A DNA stretch of 34,338 nt from Deltaproteobacteria bacterium (GCA_003194495.1 PQXE01000034.1:1-34338); one strand, 5' to 3'. Numbered from the stretch's first letter, positions 23,578-32,853 are shown. Made by a program: numbers and translations. Notes: generated by a model not told the origin, from the sequence alone.

Positions 23578-24785
23578 ATGCCAAGCTCCGTTAATATTAC
23601 TGAAAAGAGTGCGTCACATGCAATCACCAGGAAAATAGCGTTAACAACACTGATGGTGGTGTAACGTCCTATGCTTTCCGTACTTTTAGAGACCTGAAAG
23701 CCTCGAAAGCAGCCGACGGCGGCGATAAGCCAGGCGAAAAACGGACCCTTACCAATACCAATCCATACATGTTTCATTTCAAGAGCAGTCTGCAACCGGT
23801 GGAGAAACTCGGCATAAGAGAGGTGCAGATGGACATGAGAGATAAACATGCCGCCGAGAATACCGACTATATCGGCAAAAAAAATCATAAGCGGCAGGGC
23901 AATCATCAGGGCCATGATGCGCGGCAGCACGAGAAAGCGGTGGGGATCAAACCCCATGGTGCGCATGGCATCGATCTCTTCGGTTATCTTCATTACGCCG
24001 AGTTGTGCGGTATAAGAGGAACCGGTACGACCGGCCACAACTATGGCGGTGATAAGTGGGGCAAGTTCCCTGGTGACCGAGATGCCGATCATGTCCACAA
24101 TGAAGATATGGGCACCGAATTTCTCAAGCTGCACAGCACCCTGGTAGGCGATCACAATCCCGATTAAAAAACTGGTCAGGGCAACGATGGGAATTGCGCG
24201 CACGCCGGCATCTTCAATATTTTTCACAATTGCGCCAAACCGAATGGAAAGCGGATTGAGTAAAGAGGTCAGAAAAATCACAAAATTTTCGCCCACAAAA
24301 GAGAGAAATGCGCCTATGTCCAGCACAAACGCCACTGTGATTTTCCCTGTTTTGTTAAAGATTCTCAGGAAACGGGAGGAAAAAGCAGGCCCGACCACAG
24401 GATGTCCGGGTGCATACTCTCGCAGCAGCCGGTACATCTTTTCATGTTCATCCTTGGTGCCGATGACTTCAATGGAGCAGTTGTTGGACTTCAGCAAATC
24501 GTAATAACGGATAAAAAGCATCATACCTGCCGAATCAATACGTCCGACATCAGAGACATCCCACTGGATGGATACATTGCGGCCTGCCATGGAAAAGTGT
24601 TCCAGCATCCCGGCGGCATCCCGAAGAGCATCAATCGTCCAGTCGCCGGAACTCTTGAGCAGTATTACTCCATCCGTACTTTTAAGCTGTTGTATCTGTG
24701 CCTTTTGTGATCGGGTTGATTGCATCAGCTTACTATCCGTTTGTGAATGATAATCAAAGATGCTTACGCAGAGTTCATTCTCCAT
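23574..24785 (-). CDS. mlaE: MlaE-family permease with N-terminal STAS domain
   Basis: The 403-residue protein has two parts. Residues about 30-125 form a STAS domain (DGVILLKSSGDWTIDALRDA ... IQWDVSDVGRIDSAGMMLFIRY), which in other systems is a separate MlaB protein. From about 150 comes the MlaE/YrbE permease with five to six helices (ALTSFLIGIVIAYQGAVQL, RELAPLITAIVVAGRTGSSYTAQLG, MRTMGFDPHRFLVLPR). The longest start lies inside the 3' end of the outer-membrane factor gene (22-base overlap). A start at 24725 (MQSTRSQ) is also possible. Confidence 0.92.
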   Translation of the reverse strand: MENELCVSIFDYHSQTDSKLMQSTRSQKAQIQQLKSTDGVILLKSSGDWTIDALRDAAGMLEHFSMAGRNVSIQWDVSDVGRIDSAGMMLFIRYYDLLKSNNCSIEVIGTKDEHEKMYRLLREYAPGHPVVGPAFSSRFLRIFNKTGKITVAFVLDIGAFLSFVGENFVIFLTSLLNPLSIRFGAIVKNIEDAGVRAIPIVALTSFLIGIVIAYQGAVQLEKFGAHIFIVDMIGISVTRELAPLITAIVVAGRTGSSYTAQLGVMKITEEIDAMRTMGFDPHRFLVLPRIMALMIALPLMIFFADIVGILGGMFISHVHLHLSYAEFLHRLQTALEMKHVWIGIGKGPFFAWLIAAVGCFRGFQVSKSTESIGRYTTISVVNAIFLVIACDALFSVILTELGI

Positions 24786-26242
24786 CCACCGCCGAGGGCC
24801 TTGTAGAGACGCACCAGATTGGAGGTTACGGCACCGTCACTTTGGGCAAGTTCATCCTGAAAGGACTGCAGCGAACGTTGGGCGTCCAGGACATTGCTGA
24901 AATCCACCAAGCCGGCCTTATATTGGTCCTGGGCCAGCTCATATGCCCGTTGGGCTGCGGCAGTGGCCGCGGTCAGCGAATCCCGCCGCAACTGTTCTTT
25001 CGCATAGGCTGTCAGGATGTTTTCCACCTCCTCCTGGGCCTTGAGGACCGCAGCTTCGTATTGGATCAGGGCCTGTTCCTGAAGAGCGGACTGCACTTTG
25101 ATGTTTCGGCGGATTGCACCCGCATCAAAGATGTTCCATGAGACGCCGGGACCAAAGCTCCAGGTCCGGCTGGCGGATGTAAATAGATTTGCAGAGGAGA
25201 TGGATTCAAGCCCGATGGAACCGCTCAACCGGAACTTGGGATACAGGTCTGCCGTAGCCATGCCTATCCGGGCCGTCTGGGCCGCCAGGTTACGTTCTGC
25301 ACGACGTATGTCGGGCCGGTGACGCATGGTCTCTGCCGGTACTCCAACGGCCACTGTCACGGGTGGCACCGGTATGGGCTTCCGCTCGGCCAATTCTTGA
25401 TGGACCGAGCCCGGCTTTTCCCCCAGCAGCACTGCCAGACGGTTTTTGGCTGCCTCCAGTCCGGTTTGTAAAGACGGTATCAGGGAACGGGTACGTTCAA
25501 GGTTGTAAATGGATTGCTGTACAGGCAGATCATCAATGGTCCCGGCCTGGTATCGTGAACGGTTCAGTTCGCAAGTTTCTTCCTGTGCCTTGATATTCGC
25601 CTCGGTCACTGACAATCGGGTCTGGTAGGTACGTACCTCAATATAGTTCAGGGCCACCTCGGCTAAGAGGCTCACCAGTACGTCGTGTAAGTCTTCATGA
25701 ACGGCTTCGAGATTCGCCTGGGCAGCCTCTACCGAGCGACGCACACCGCCGAACACATCCAGCTCCCAGCCGGCGTCAAAACCGGCTGCATAGAGTTTGT
25801 TTTTATCTCCGTTTTGGCTGTTTTCGCTTCTGCGATATTTCGTGGCGGAAGCACCGGCATCCAGGGTGGGGAAAAGTTTCGCCTTGCTGATGCCCCGCAA
25901 TGCCCGGGCTTCACGTACACGGGCCATGGCCTCTTTCAGATCAAGGTTCCCCTTGACGGCGCGTTCCTCAAGACTGGATAGTTCTTGGTCATTGAGAGTG
26001 GTCCACCAGTCGGCCATGGTTTCAGGATTCAGAGGACCGGCGGTCAGGTCGCCATGGAGTTGGGTGTGCCATTCTTCCGGCGCTTTGGGCTCCACCTGGA
26101 CATAGTCCGGACCAACCGCACATCCGGTCAAGATCAGGATGATGATCACGGCAGCCATAATGGTCAAAGAGCAGCGCGCCCCTCGGCCAACCTGTATATA
26201 ATGATGTTGTTTGAACATTATGGATCTCATGGTTATTTCCAT
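24764..26242 (-). CDS. RND-type outer-membrane factor (OprM/NodT family lipoprotein)
   Basis: The 492-residue protein has a lipoprotein signal ending at LTGCAVGPDY, then the TolC/OprM fold with two long OEP repeats (AMARVREARALRGISKAKLFPTLDAGAS and AQTARIGMATADLYPKFRLSGSIGLES). It forms the outer-membrane exit duct for the RND pump encoded just upstream. The start may be 26242 or the ATG 12 bases downstream (MRSIMFKQ), which has the better spacing to GGA. It is separated from the pump gene by 105 bp containing a stem-loop repeat. Confidence 0.93.
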   Translation of the reverse strand: MEITMRSIMFKQHHYIQVGRGARCSLTIMAAVIIILILTGCAVGPDYVQVEPKAPEEWHTQLHGDLTAGPLNPETMADWWTTLNDQELSSLEERAVKGNLDLKEAMARVREARALRGISKAKLFPTLDAGASATKYRRSENSQNGDKNKLYAAGFDAGWELDVFGGVRRSVEAAQANLEAVHEDLHDVLVSLLAEVALNYIEVRTYQTRLSVTEANIKAQEETCELNRSRYQAGTIDDLPVQQSIYNLERTRSLIPSLQTGLEAAKNRLAVLLGEKPGSVHQELAERKPIPVPPVTVAVGVPAETMRHRPDIRRAERNLAAQTARIGMATADLYPKFRLSGSIGLESISSANLFTSASRTWSFGPGVSWNIFDAGAIRRNIKVQSALQEQALIQYEAAVLKAQEEVENILTAYAKEQLRRDSLTAATAAAQRAYELAQDQYKAGLVDFSNVLDAQRSLQSFQDELAQSDGAVTSNLVRLYKALGGGWRMNSA

Positions 26243-26258
26243 TTACAACACATTTTTT

Positions 26259-26311
26259 TGACAGGATCAACAGGATCAACAGGATAAAAGTAAATCCTGT
26301 TCATCCTGTCA
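26259..26311. repeat. Stem-loop repeat between RND pump and outer-membrane factor genes
   Basis: TGACAGGATCAACAGGAT (26259-26276) faces ATCCTGTTCATCCTGTCA (26294-26311), with one mismatch in 18. A tandem CAACAGGAT unit is added at 26277-26285. This dispersed-repeat type, inside an operon, could stabilise or cleave the mRNA between pump and duct genes. Confidence 0.8.
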
Positions 26312-26347
26312 GAGAAGTTCCGCCGTACGTAGTTAATTTATCCGGAC

Positions 26348-29300
26348 TCAGGATTCCTTGTTGTCCCGCCGACGCGTGCGCCAGGCAGTGCCCCTTTCAC
26401 GGAACGTCTGAAAGGCATAATAAAGCGCCGGGACCAGAAAGATACCAAACAGCGTTGACGCCAGCATGCCGCTGAAGACAGTGGTCCCGATAGCCCGGCG
26501 GCTGGCCGCGCCCGCGCCGGTGGCTATCACCAGAGGGGTCACACCCAGGATAAAGGAAAAGGCCGTCATCAACACGGGACGGAAGCGGATTCGCGCCCCC
26601 TCCACCGCGGCCTCGGCCACTGAGAGCCCCTGTTCTCGCCGGCCCTTGGCAAATTCCACGATAAGGATGGCGTTTTTGCTGGCCAGGCCCACCAGCAGCA
26701 CCAGGCCGATCTGGGCATAGATGCTGAGGTTGAGCCCCACGATCCACAGACCGGTCAGTGCCCCCAGACTGGCGACAGGGATCGAGATGATAATGGACAA
26801 CGGGATATTCCAGCTCTCATACTGACCCACCAGAAAAAGATAAGAAAAGACCAGGGCCAGGGCGAACAGGATCAGGACCTGGCCCCCGGCTTTCCGTTCC
26901 TGAAAGGACATTGCCGACCAGTCATAGGAATATCCCTTTGGCAGTGTCTTGGCCGCCACCCGCTTCATCGCCGCCATGGCTTCCCCTGAGCTGAAACCAG
27001 GAGCGGCCCCACCGTTAATCTGTACACTGGTAAACTGATTATAACGGTTCACGAGCTGTGGGGCCAGGACCGTTGACAGGGTTGCCAGACTGTCCATGGG
27101 CACCATCTTGCCCTCGTTGCTGCGTACGTAAAGTTTGCTTATATCTTTGACTGCATCGCGGTATGGTGCATCGGCCTGGACCTTGACCTGGTAGACCCGT
27201 CCGTAGAGGTTAAAATCGTTTGCATACCTTGACCCAAGCTGGGTTTGCAGGGTTGAGAATACTCTGCTGACCGGCACCTTAAGCGTTTCAGCCTTGGTGC
27301 GATCAAGGTCTACAAAGATCTGAGGCGTATTGGCCGTATAGGTGCTGAAAACCCTCATCAGGGCCTGGTCCTGGTTGGCGGCTATGACCATGGCCCTGGT
27401 CGCAGCGGCAATTTCCCGGGGGCTCTGGTCCCCCAAGGCCTGCAGTTGGAAGTCAAACCCGCCGGTCATGCCAAGGCCCTGGATGGGCGGGGGGACAAAA
27501 GCAAAACTGTTGGCCGAGGAGATGGCAGCCAGTTTCCCCTGGGCCTGCCCTACTATGGCATTCAACTGCAAGTCCGGACTGGTGCGCTTATCCCAAGTAT
27601 CCATGATCACAATACCAAATCCGACATTTTCAGCATTCCCGCTGAGCAGGCTGAACCCGCTCACTCCGATGACATCCTGGACACCGTTGATGTCTTTGAG
27701 TTCTTTGGTGGTCTGCTGCATAACCTCAGCGGTGCGGTCCAGCGCAGAGGCCTCGGGGAGCTGAACATCAAAGAAAAAGGCGCCCAGGTCCTCCTCGGGC
27801 AAAAAGCTGGTGGGACGGGTCTCAAACAGGAAGTAGGAAGCACCGAATACACCCACGAAAATCAGCAGGACCACGACCAGCCGCCGGATCAGCCATGCAG
27901 ACCCGGCCACGTAGCCGTTACGTGATGCATCCAGTGTCCGGTTGAACCAGGCCAGGGGCCCTCGCCGGATGGGCCTTGTCCGCCTGAGCAGGACAGCGCA
28001 GAGCGCGGGGCTCAGGGTCAGAGCGATGATTGAGGAAATAACCACCGACGTACACAATGTTACTGCAAACTGTTTGTAGAGCTGCCCGGTGATGCCGGGC
28101 ACAAATCCGACAGGGACAAACACGGCCAGCAGCACCAGGGTGGTGGCGATGATCGGCCCGGTGACTTGGCCCATGGCCCTGATGGTAGCGTCTTTTGGGC
28201 TGAGGTTTGTTTTATGTATGACCCGATGCGCATTTTCCACCACCACAATGGCGTCGTCGACCACCAGGCCGATGGCCATGATCAGGGCGAACAGGGAAAT
28301 AGTGTTGGCGTTAAAGCCCAGGGCCAGCAGCACTGCGAATGTCCCAATCAGCGAGACCGGAATAGCCACGGTGGGGACCAGGGTGGCCCGCCAATCCTGC
28401 AAAAAGAGGAAGGTTACTCCAACAACAAGGAGAAAGGTGATAAACAGCGTAAGCTGAATGTCATGGATGGCCGCGGAGACATACTTGGTGGTGTCGTAAA
28501 TAATCTGGTATTGCACATCGATCGGCTGACGCTGAGCAAGATGTTTAAGCTCGGCCCTGACCTCTTTCATGGTATCCAGGGCATTGGCGCCAGGGGACCT
28601 GTAAACCGCCACCCCAATGGTCGGGGCGCCGTTGAGGATCGACTTGTTACCGTAAGACCTGGCGCCAAGCTCTACACGGGCAATGTCGCGGATGCGCACC
28701 AGGCCCCCTTTGGCATTGGTGCGGACAATGATATTTTTGAAATCTTCAACGTCCTTGAGACGACCCTTGGCTCGCAGGGTATACTGGATCTGCTGGTTAT
28801 CGCCGGCAGGCGTTGATCCGATCGAACCGACTGCCGCCTGGATATTCTGTTCACTGATGGCGGTGATCACGTCATCCGCGGTCATGCCCATGGAAGTGAG
28901 ACGCTCCGGGTCCATCCAGATACGCATGCTGTATTCGAATTCTCCGTAAATAAAGACATCACTCACGCCTTTAAGACGTACCAGGGCATCCTTTATCTCC
29001 CTGCTGACATAGTTGCTCAAAAAAAGCTTGTCCCTGGTGCCATCCGGAGAAAAATAACAGATCACAGCCAGCATATCCGAAGAGCGTTTACGCACATCTA
29101 TCCCCTGCTCGGTTACGTCTCTCGGAAGTTTGGGGGTGGCTAGTTGCACCCGGTTTTGAAGGTTGACCTGGTCGATGTCCGGATCAGTGCCTACGGCAAA
29201 GGTGACGGCCAGTTCATAACGTCCGTCATTGGAACAGGTTGATGACATGTAGAGCATGTTGTCAACGCCGTTTACCTCCTTCTCAATCGGCGCAGCCACG

Positions 29301-29482
29301 TTGTCGGCCACGACCTGGGCGTTGGCGCCCGGATAGACCGCGGTCACCCGGATCTCCGGAGGGGTGATCCGGGGATACTGGGCTACAGGGATATTCAGCA
29401 TGGCAATCAGCCCGGCCAGGGTGATAATAATCGACACCACCGCAGCCAGGCGCGGGCGTTCAATAAAAATCCTGGAAAACAT
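26348..29482 (-). CDS. RND multidrug efflux pump (AcrB/MexB, HAE1 family)
   Basis: The 1044-residue protein has the normal HAE1 length. Proton-relay residues are visible: the adjacent Asp pair in LFALIMAIGLVVDDAIVVVEN (helix 4) and Lys in LVGLASKNAILIVEFAKG (helix 10). Two large periplasmic loops carry the porter and docking domains. The first helix is ERPRLAAVVSIIITLAGLIAMLNIPVAQYP. AGGAGGTGATGC stands before the ATG. Likely substrates are drugs, dyes, bile salts or lipids. It is translated with the adaptor gene, whose stop is four bases upstream. Confidence 0.97.
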   Translation of the reverse strand: MFSRIFIERPRLAAVVSIIITLAGLIAMLNIPVAQYPRITPPEIRVTAVYPGANAQVVADNVAAPIEKEVNGVDNMLYMSSTCSNDGRYELAVTFAVGTDPDIDQVNLQNRVQLATPKLPRDVTEQGIDVRKRSSDMLAVICYFSPDGTRDKLFLSNYVSREIKDALVRLKGVSDVFIYGEFEYSMRIWMDPERLTSMGMTADDVITAISEQNIQAAVGSIGSTPAGDNQQIQYTLRAKGRLKDVEDFKNIIVRTNAKGGLVRIRDIARVELGARSYGNKSILNGAPTIGVAVYRSPGANALDTMKEVRAELKHLAQRQPIDVQYQIIYDTTKYVSAAIHDIQLTLFITFLLVVGVTFLFLQDWRATLVPTVAIPVSLIGTFAVLLALGFNANTISLFALIMAIGLVVDDAIVVVENAHRVIHKTNLSPKDATIRAMGQVTGPIIATTLVLLAVFVPVGFVPGITGQLYKQFAVTLCTSVVISSIIALTLSPALCAVLLRRTRPIRRGPLAWFNRTLDASRNGYVAGSAWLIRRLVVVLLIFVGVFGASYFLFETRPTSFLPEEDLGAFFFDVQLPEASALDRTAEVMQQTTKELKDINGVQDVIGVSGFSLLSGNAENVGFGIVIMDTWDKRTSPDLQLNAIVGQAQGKLAAISSANSFAFVPPPIQGLGMTGGFDFQLQALGDQSPREIAAATRAMVIAANQDQALMRVFSTYTANTPQIFVDLDRTKAETLKVPVSRVFSTLQTQLGSRYANDFNLYGRVYQVKVQADAPYRDAVKDISKLYVRSNEGKMVPMDSLATLSTVLAPQLVNRYNQFTSVQINGGAAPGFSSGEAMAAMKRVAAKTLPKGYSYDWSAMSFQERKAGGQVLILFALALVFSYLFLVGQYESWNIPLSIIISIPVASLGALTGLWIVGLNLSIYAQIGLVLLVGLASKNAILIVEFAKGRREQGLSVAEAAVEGARIRFRPVLMTAFSFILGVTPLVIATGAGAASRRAIGTTVFSGMLASTLFGIFLVPALYYAFQTFRERGTAWRTRRRDNKES

Positions 29483-29485
29483 GCA

Positions 29486-30622
29486 TCACCTCCTGTTCTG
29501 TTCGTCCCCGGTGATGGTTTTCACAATTTGCCCGGCCCGGACTTTCTGCACTCCCTGTACAATGACCATCTCTCCGGCCGCCAGCCCTGATTCAACAGCC
29601 CACTGAGTGTGGACAACCGGCCCGGTAGTGATGCGACGCTGAATGACCCTGTTCTCGCTATCCACAACCAGCACATATCGCCCATCATTGTCTTCCTGGA
29701 CGGCTGCCTGCGGCACCATCGGGAGTTGTTTGCCCTGACTCCGGCTTATCAGAGCGGTGACATACTGTCCGGGCAGCAGCAAACCGTCATGGTTGTCAAA
29801 TACAGCCCAAATTGCAATAGTGCCGGTCTTGGCATCTACTGTATTATCCACAAAATCCACATGCCCGGCGGTTTTAAGGATTTCGCCCCCGGGCAGTTTG
29901 ATACGGGGAATCAGGGCGTACTTCTTTTTGTCCGGCGAGGAGTCGCCAAGCGCGGACCTGACCGCCGCCAGGTCATTTTCACTAATGGAATACACCACCC
30001 GGATCGGGTCCATTTGGACAATTCGCGCCAGGGGGCCTGAATCAGGTTCAACCAGATTTCCCCTGGTGAAAGCGGTTTGCCCGATGCGTCCCTTGATTGG
30101 TGCCCTGACCATAGTGTATCCCAAGTCAAGTTCGGATAGCTCGAGGTCGGCCTTGGCTTCTTGGAGCTGTGCTTTGGCCTGGAGTTCGTCGGCCACGGCA
30201 TTGTCGATGTCTGTTGCAGACACCCCTCCGGAACGAACAGTCCTGACCCGTTGCAGATACTGACGGGCCCTGGTAAGGGTCGCTGTTGCCTGGGCCACAC
30301 TGGCTCTATCCGCGTCAACCTTGGCCTGATAGGGTGCCTGCTCGATGACGTAGAGTATGTCCCCGGCATTGACATCACTTCCTTCCTTGAACTTGACCTG
30401 TTCAAGAAAACCCTCGACACGGGCCCGCAGGTCCACGCTCTGGATGGCCTCCACATGGCCCACGTATTCCGCCGGCGGATTGACGTCGTACTCAATGGCT
30501 GCCGCAACCGTCACCAGCGGAGGCGGCCCGCCGCCCGGACCTGGAGGGTCGGCCGTGACGTTCCAGGGGAAAACCGATGTCAGTAGAAGGGCAAACAGTA
30601 CAGAGTATTTTGTTTTTATCAT
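29486..30622 (-). CDS. RND membrane-fusion adaptor (AcrA/MexA family)
   Basis: The 378-residue periplasmic adaptor has a signal peptide (about 1-24). Unusually it lacks a clear lipobox. Next comes a biotinyl-lipoyl region (VEGFLEQVKFKEGSDVNAGDILYVIEQAPYQAKVDADRA), a helical hairpin (ARQYLQRVRTVRSGGVSATDIDNAVADELQAKAQLQEAKADLE), the second lipoyl half (APIKGRIGQTAFTRGNLV) and a beta-barrel. It bridges the RND pump to the outer-membrane factor. Its ATG overlaps the TetR stop as ATGA. Confidence 0.95.
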   Translation of the reverse strand: MIKTKYSVLFALLLTSVFPWNVTADPPGPGGGPPPLVTVAAAIEYDVNPPAEYVGHVEAIQSVDLRARVEGFLEQVKFKEGSDVNAGDILYVIEQAPYQAKVDADRASVAQATATLTRARQYLQRVRTVRSGGVSATDIDNAVADELQAKAQLQEAKADLELSELDLGYTMVRAPIKGRIGQTAFTRGNLVEPDSGPLARIVQMDPIRVVYSISENDLAAVRSALGDSSPDKKKYALIPRIKLPGGEILKTAGHVDFVDNTVDAKTGTIAIWAVFDNHDGLLLPGQYVTALISRSQGKQLPMVPQAAVQEDNDGRYVLVVDSENRVIQRRITTGPVVHTQWAVESGLAAGEMVIVQGVQKVRAGQIVKTITGDEQNRR

Positions 30623-31239
30623 TTGGCCAGTACTCCCTTGAGAAACATGTCTCTGATTACCTGAATGTTCGCTTCGTATGGATACTGCTCCGGGTCTTCC
30701 AGCCGGCAGAAGAGAAATGCATTGGTGAGACCCTCCAGGGCCACGGCCATGTGATAGGGATCCATCTTGCGAAGGACCTTTTTGCGGACACCGGTTTCCA
30801 GTACGGAGGCCAGTCGCAGGATGAATTTGTCATACAGCTTGCGGATATCTTGGTCAAGCCCGGCCTTGATGTTGAAACTCGCGCCGCGCGTTTCTGCAAA
30901 ATAAAGGCGCAATGCTGCAAGATTGTCGGCGAAAAGCCGCGCCTTGGCCGCAATGTAGCAGTCGATTACGGTAAGGACATCGTTTTCCTCGGACAGGACC
31001 CCCATAAGTACCCGGTGGTGTTCCTCTGCCTTTTCCATCATGAGGGACTTATAGAGATCCTCCTTGTTTCTGAAGAACTTGTAGAGAGTGCCGATGGCAA
31101 ACTCGGCTCTTTTTGCAATCTCGTGCATTGAGACGTTGTGAAATCCCTTCTCCGAAAAAAGCTCGAGTGCAGCAGCAAGCATCTGGCGACGATGCCTGAG
31201 TTTCTCTCTTTCCCTACGTGAGAGTTTCTCTTCTTGCAT
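30619..31239 (-). CDS. TetR/AcrR-family transcriptional regulator
   Basis: The 206-residue protein has an N-terminal helix-turn-helix (about residues 36-64, VSMHEIAKRAEFAIGTLYKFFRNKEDLY) and an all-helical ligand domain. It is the first gene of the efflux/Mla operon, so it probably represses its own promoter and is relieved by a pump substrate. That is established for AcrR/TtgR-type proteins and inferred here. The 5' flank contains GTGACTCACAGTTCAC (31303-31318), an imperfect dyad that could be an operator. Confidence 0.93.
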   Translation of the reverse strand: MQEEKLSRREREKLRHRRQMLAAALELFSEKGFHNVSMHEIAKRAEFAIGTLYKFFRNKEDLYKSLMMEKAEEHHRVLMGVLSEENDVLTVIDCYIAAKARLFADNLAALRLYFAETRGASFNIKAGLDQDIRKLYDKFILRLASVLETGVRKKVLRKMDPYHMAVALEGLTNAFLFCRLEDPEQYPYEANIQVIRDMFLKGVLAK

Positions 31240-31352
31240 TATTCAGCCTCTACATAATTAGGTGCCGTCAAATACCATGAATCTGACGTCATATTAAATA
31301 AAGTGACTCACAGTTCACATTGTATGGGGAAACGTTTTGTTGTCAAGCGGAA
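31240..31352 (-). promoter_or_regulatory. Probable promoter/operator region of the TetR-led operon
   Basis: The divergent intergenic start contains an AT-rich stretch (ATATTAAATAAAG, 31290-31302) next to GTGACTCACAGTTCAC (31303-31318). Positions suit a TetR-family operator overlapping a promoter, but no -35/-10 pair can be fixed by eye. Confidence 0.35.
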
Positions 31353-31412
31353 AATTTTCGATCTGTGCGGCTACACGTCAGATTGTGCAACACACGAAAA
31401 GGAAAAGAATTA
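31353..31412 (+). repeat. 60-bp direct repeat, copy A
   Basis: These 60 bases (AATTTTCGATCTGTGCGG ... GGAAAAGAATTA) are identical to 34006-34065. The pair brackets the two plus-strand exported-protein genes. Confidence 0.95.
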
Positions 31413-31545
31413 TCACGAAAACACGAAAGGGAAGCCTCTGGATGGACATCCTTCAGCCTTTACCTTCGGCTTTCATTCGATGTTGGACGTTCGTCTTTTT
31501 TTTGTGTCTTTTTTCGTGTCTTCGTACCTTCGTGTTTTTGTGATG
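31411..31545. repeat. Inverted repeat with CACGAAAACACGAAAG arms
   Basis: ATCACGAAAACACGAAAG (31412-31429) faces CTTCGTGTTTTTGTGAT near 31528-31544, nearly complementary. The interior has further CGTGTC repeats. No gene is seen in 31240-31717, which is made up largely of repeats. Confidence 0.7.
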
Positions 31546-31628
31546 GGTTTTGAATAGTTTTTTAACTGCACGGGTTGAAATTATTAAAGTCATTGAGCGA
31601 ATAAGCCGATAACAATTGAAAATTGACG

Positions 31629-31654
31629 ATTTGTGGAGGTCGCTACGCTCCGGC
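31629..31654 (+). repeat. 26-bp repeat, first copy (leader of DUF1566 gene)
   Basis: The 26 bases containing GGAGGTCGCTACGCTCCGG are the exact inverted complement of 32780-32805. Each copy lies 60-90 bases upstream of one of the two exported-protein genes. Confidence 0.95.
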
Positions 31655-31717
31655 GTTTTTATGTCTTTTCTTCAACAATTTTCAATAGTCACTATTCAAT
31701 TAAAAAGGGGGGTTATT

Positions 31718-32527
31718 ATGTGTAATGTGAAATGTATTGTATTGAGTGTACTGTTTTCATTAGTGGCTATCTATGGTTTGGGGCTCTATGGACCTGGAAC
31801 TATGACGGCTTTGGCAGGGAGCCTGAATGACCCGGGGACGCCTACAAGTGGGGATAGCGCCATGTTCACACTGGATGACATCTACAATCGTCTGAACGAC
31901 AATACTCAGGCTGCCAAACGGAGCGGCGCGTTCACAGAGCCATCGGCAGCGCCGGGTTCAACGGGTCACACGCTTGATCAGGTCTATGAAAAGGCGATCC
32001 CCACTCAGGTCCCGAAGACCGGGCAGACCAAATGCTATAATGCTGCTGGAATCGAAATAGATTGTGCCGAAACGGGCGATTGGCCTGGGCAGAATGCGTA
32101 TTGGGCTGGCCAGGGCGTCGGCGTAGCCTGGCCCAGCACGCGGTTTACGGATAACACCGGCGACGAAGCAGGAACTGTCACCGACAACCTGACCGGGTTA
32201 ATGTGGACGGAGAATGCAAACCCAGTGGGAGCAAAGACCTGGGCAGAGGCTTTGACATATTGCAATAGCCTATCGTTGGGCGGATACGGCGACTGGCGCC
32301 TGCCCAATGTAAAAGAACTGCAAAGCCTGATCGATTGGGGTCAACAAGGCCCTGCACTTCCTTCCGGGTACCCCTTTTCCGACGTGCAGACGGGCTACTA
32401 TTGGTCGTCTGTTACGTATATGTACAGTACGAGCAACGCTTGGGTCGTGAGCATATGCGATGGCTTCGTGTACTACTTCGATAAGACGAATAACCGCTAC
32501 GTATGGCCCGTTCGCGGAGGACAATAG
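31718..32527 (+). CDS. Exported DUF1566 (Lcl C-terminal-like) protein
   Basis: The start at 31718 follows AAGGGGGG and gives a 269-residue protein with a signal peptide (VKCIVLSVLFSLVAIYGLGLY). The C-terminal domain has DNLTGLMWTENAN, TWAEALTYCNSLSLGGYGDWRLPNVKELQSLID and YYWSSVTY ... YVWPVRGGQ, a clear DUF1566/Lcl C-type-lectin-like domain. Between them a Thr/Ser/Pro-containing linker includes MFTLDDIYNRLND and TLDQVYEKA. The protein is probably surface-bound or secreted and adhesive. A longer in-frame extension upstream (to 31616) is unlikely to be translated. Confidence 0.85.
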   Translation: MCNVKCIVLSVLFSLVAIYGLGLYGPGTMTALAGSLNDPGTPTSGDSAMFTLDDIYNRLNDNTQAAKRSGAFTEPSAAPGSTGHTLDQVYEKAIPTQVPKTGQTKCYNAAGIEIDCAETGDWPGQNAYWAGQGVGVAWPSTRFTDNTGDEAGTVTDNLTGLMWTENANPVGAKTWAEALTYCNSLSLGGYGDWRLPNVKELQSLIDWGQQGPALPSGYPFSDVQTGYYWSSVTYMYSTSNAWVVSICDGFVYYFDKTNNRYVWPVRGGQ

Positions 32528-32853
32528 AATATTTGACTCTTTCCTGAAGCTTCAAATGGCCGGGGATGTTGGCGCGCCTGTAGTGCTGGTATCACAAATA
32601 CAATCTTGGCACGGATCTTAGAAACAAGAGCCGCGATATATTGGAAAAAACGGATAGACGCGTGTGCAACATTGCCGAACGCGCGCTTGTGTGCCGTTGG
32701 GCATTTGCTGGATGAAAAAGACTAATGTCAGGAGCAAATAATTGAATATTGAAGATTGTTGAAGAAAGGATATCACAATGCCGGAGCGTAGCGACCTCCA
32801 CAAATATTCAATTTTCAATAGTAAATATTCAATCAAAAAAAAGGGGGGGTAAA
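32528..32853. other. Intergenic stretch between the two exported-protein genes
   Basis: No gene is supported. The middle (32560-32720) has GC-rich bits (GGCGCGCC, CGCGCGC). From about 32740 it becomes AT-rich, resembling the leader of the DUF1566 gene: CAATATTC/CAATTTTCAATAGT followed by A-run and GGGGGG. It contains the second copy of the 26-bp repeat (32780-32805). Confidence 0.5.
32780..32805 (-). repeat. 26-bp repeat, inverted second copy (leader of repeat-protein gene)
   Basis: This is the exact reverse complement of 31629-31654. It stands about 50 bases upstream of the ATG at 32854. Confidence 0.95.

Noticed and set aside
31718-32527. DUF1566 protein as the variable protein of a diversity-generating retroelement
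   Set aside because: The C-terminal lectin-like fold fits, but no reverse transcriptase, template repeat or accessory gene is visible in the window.
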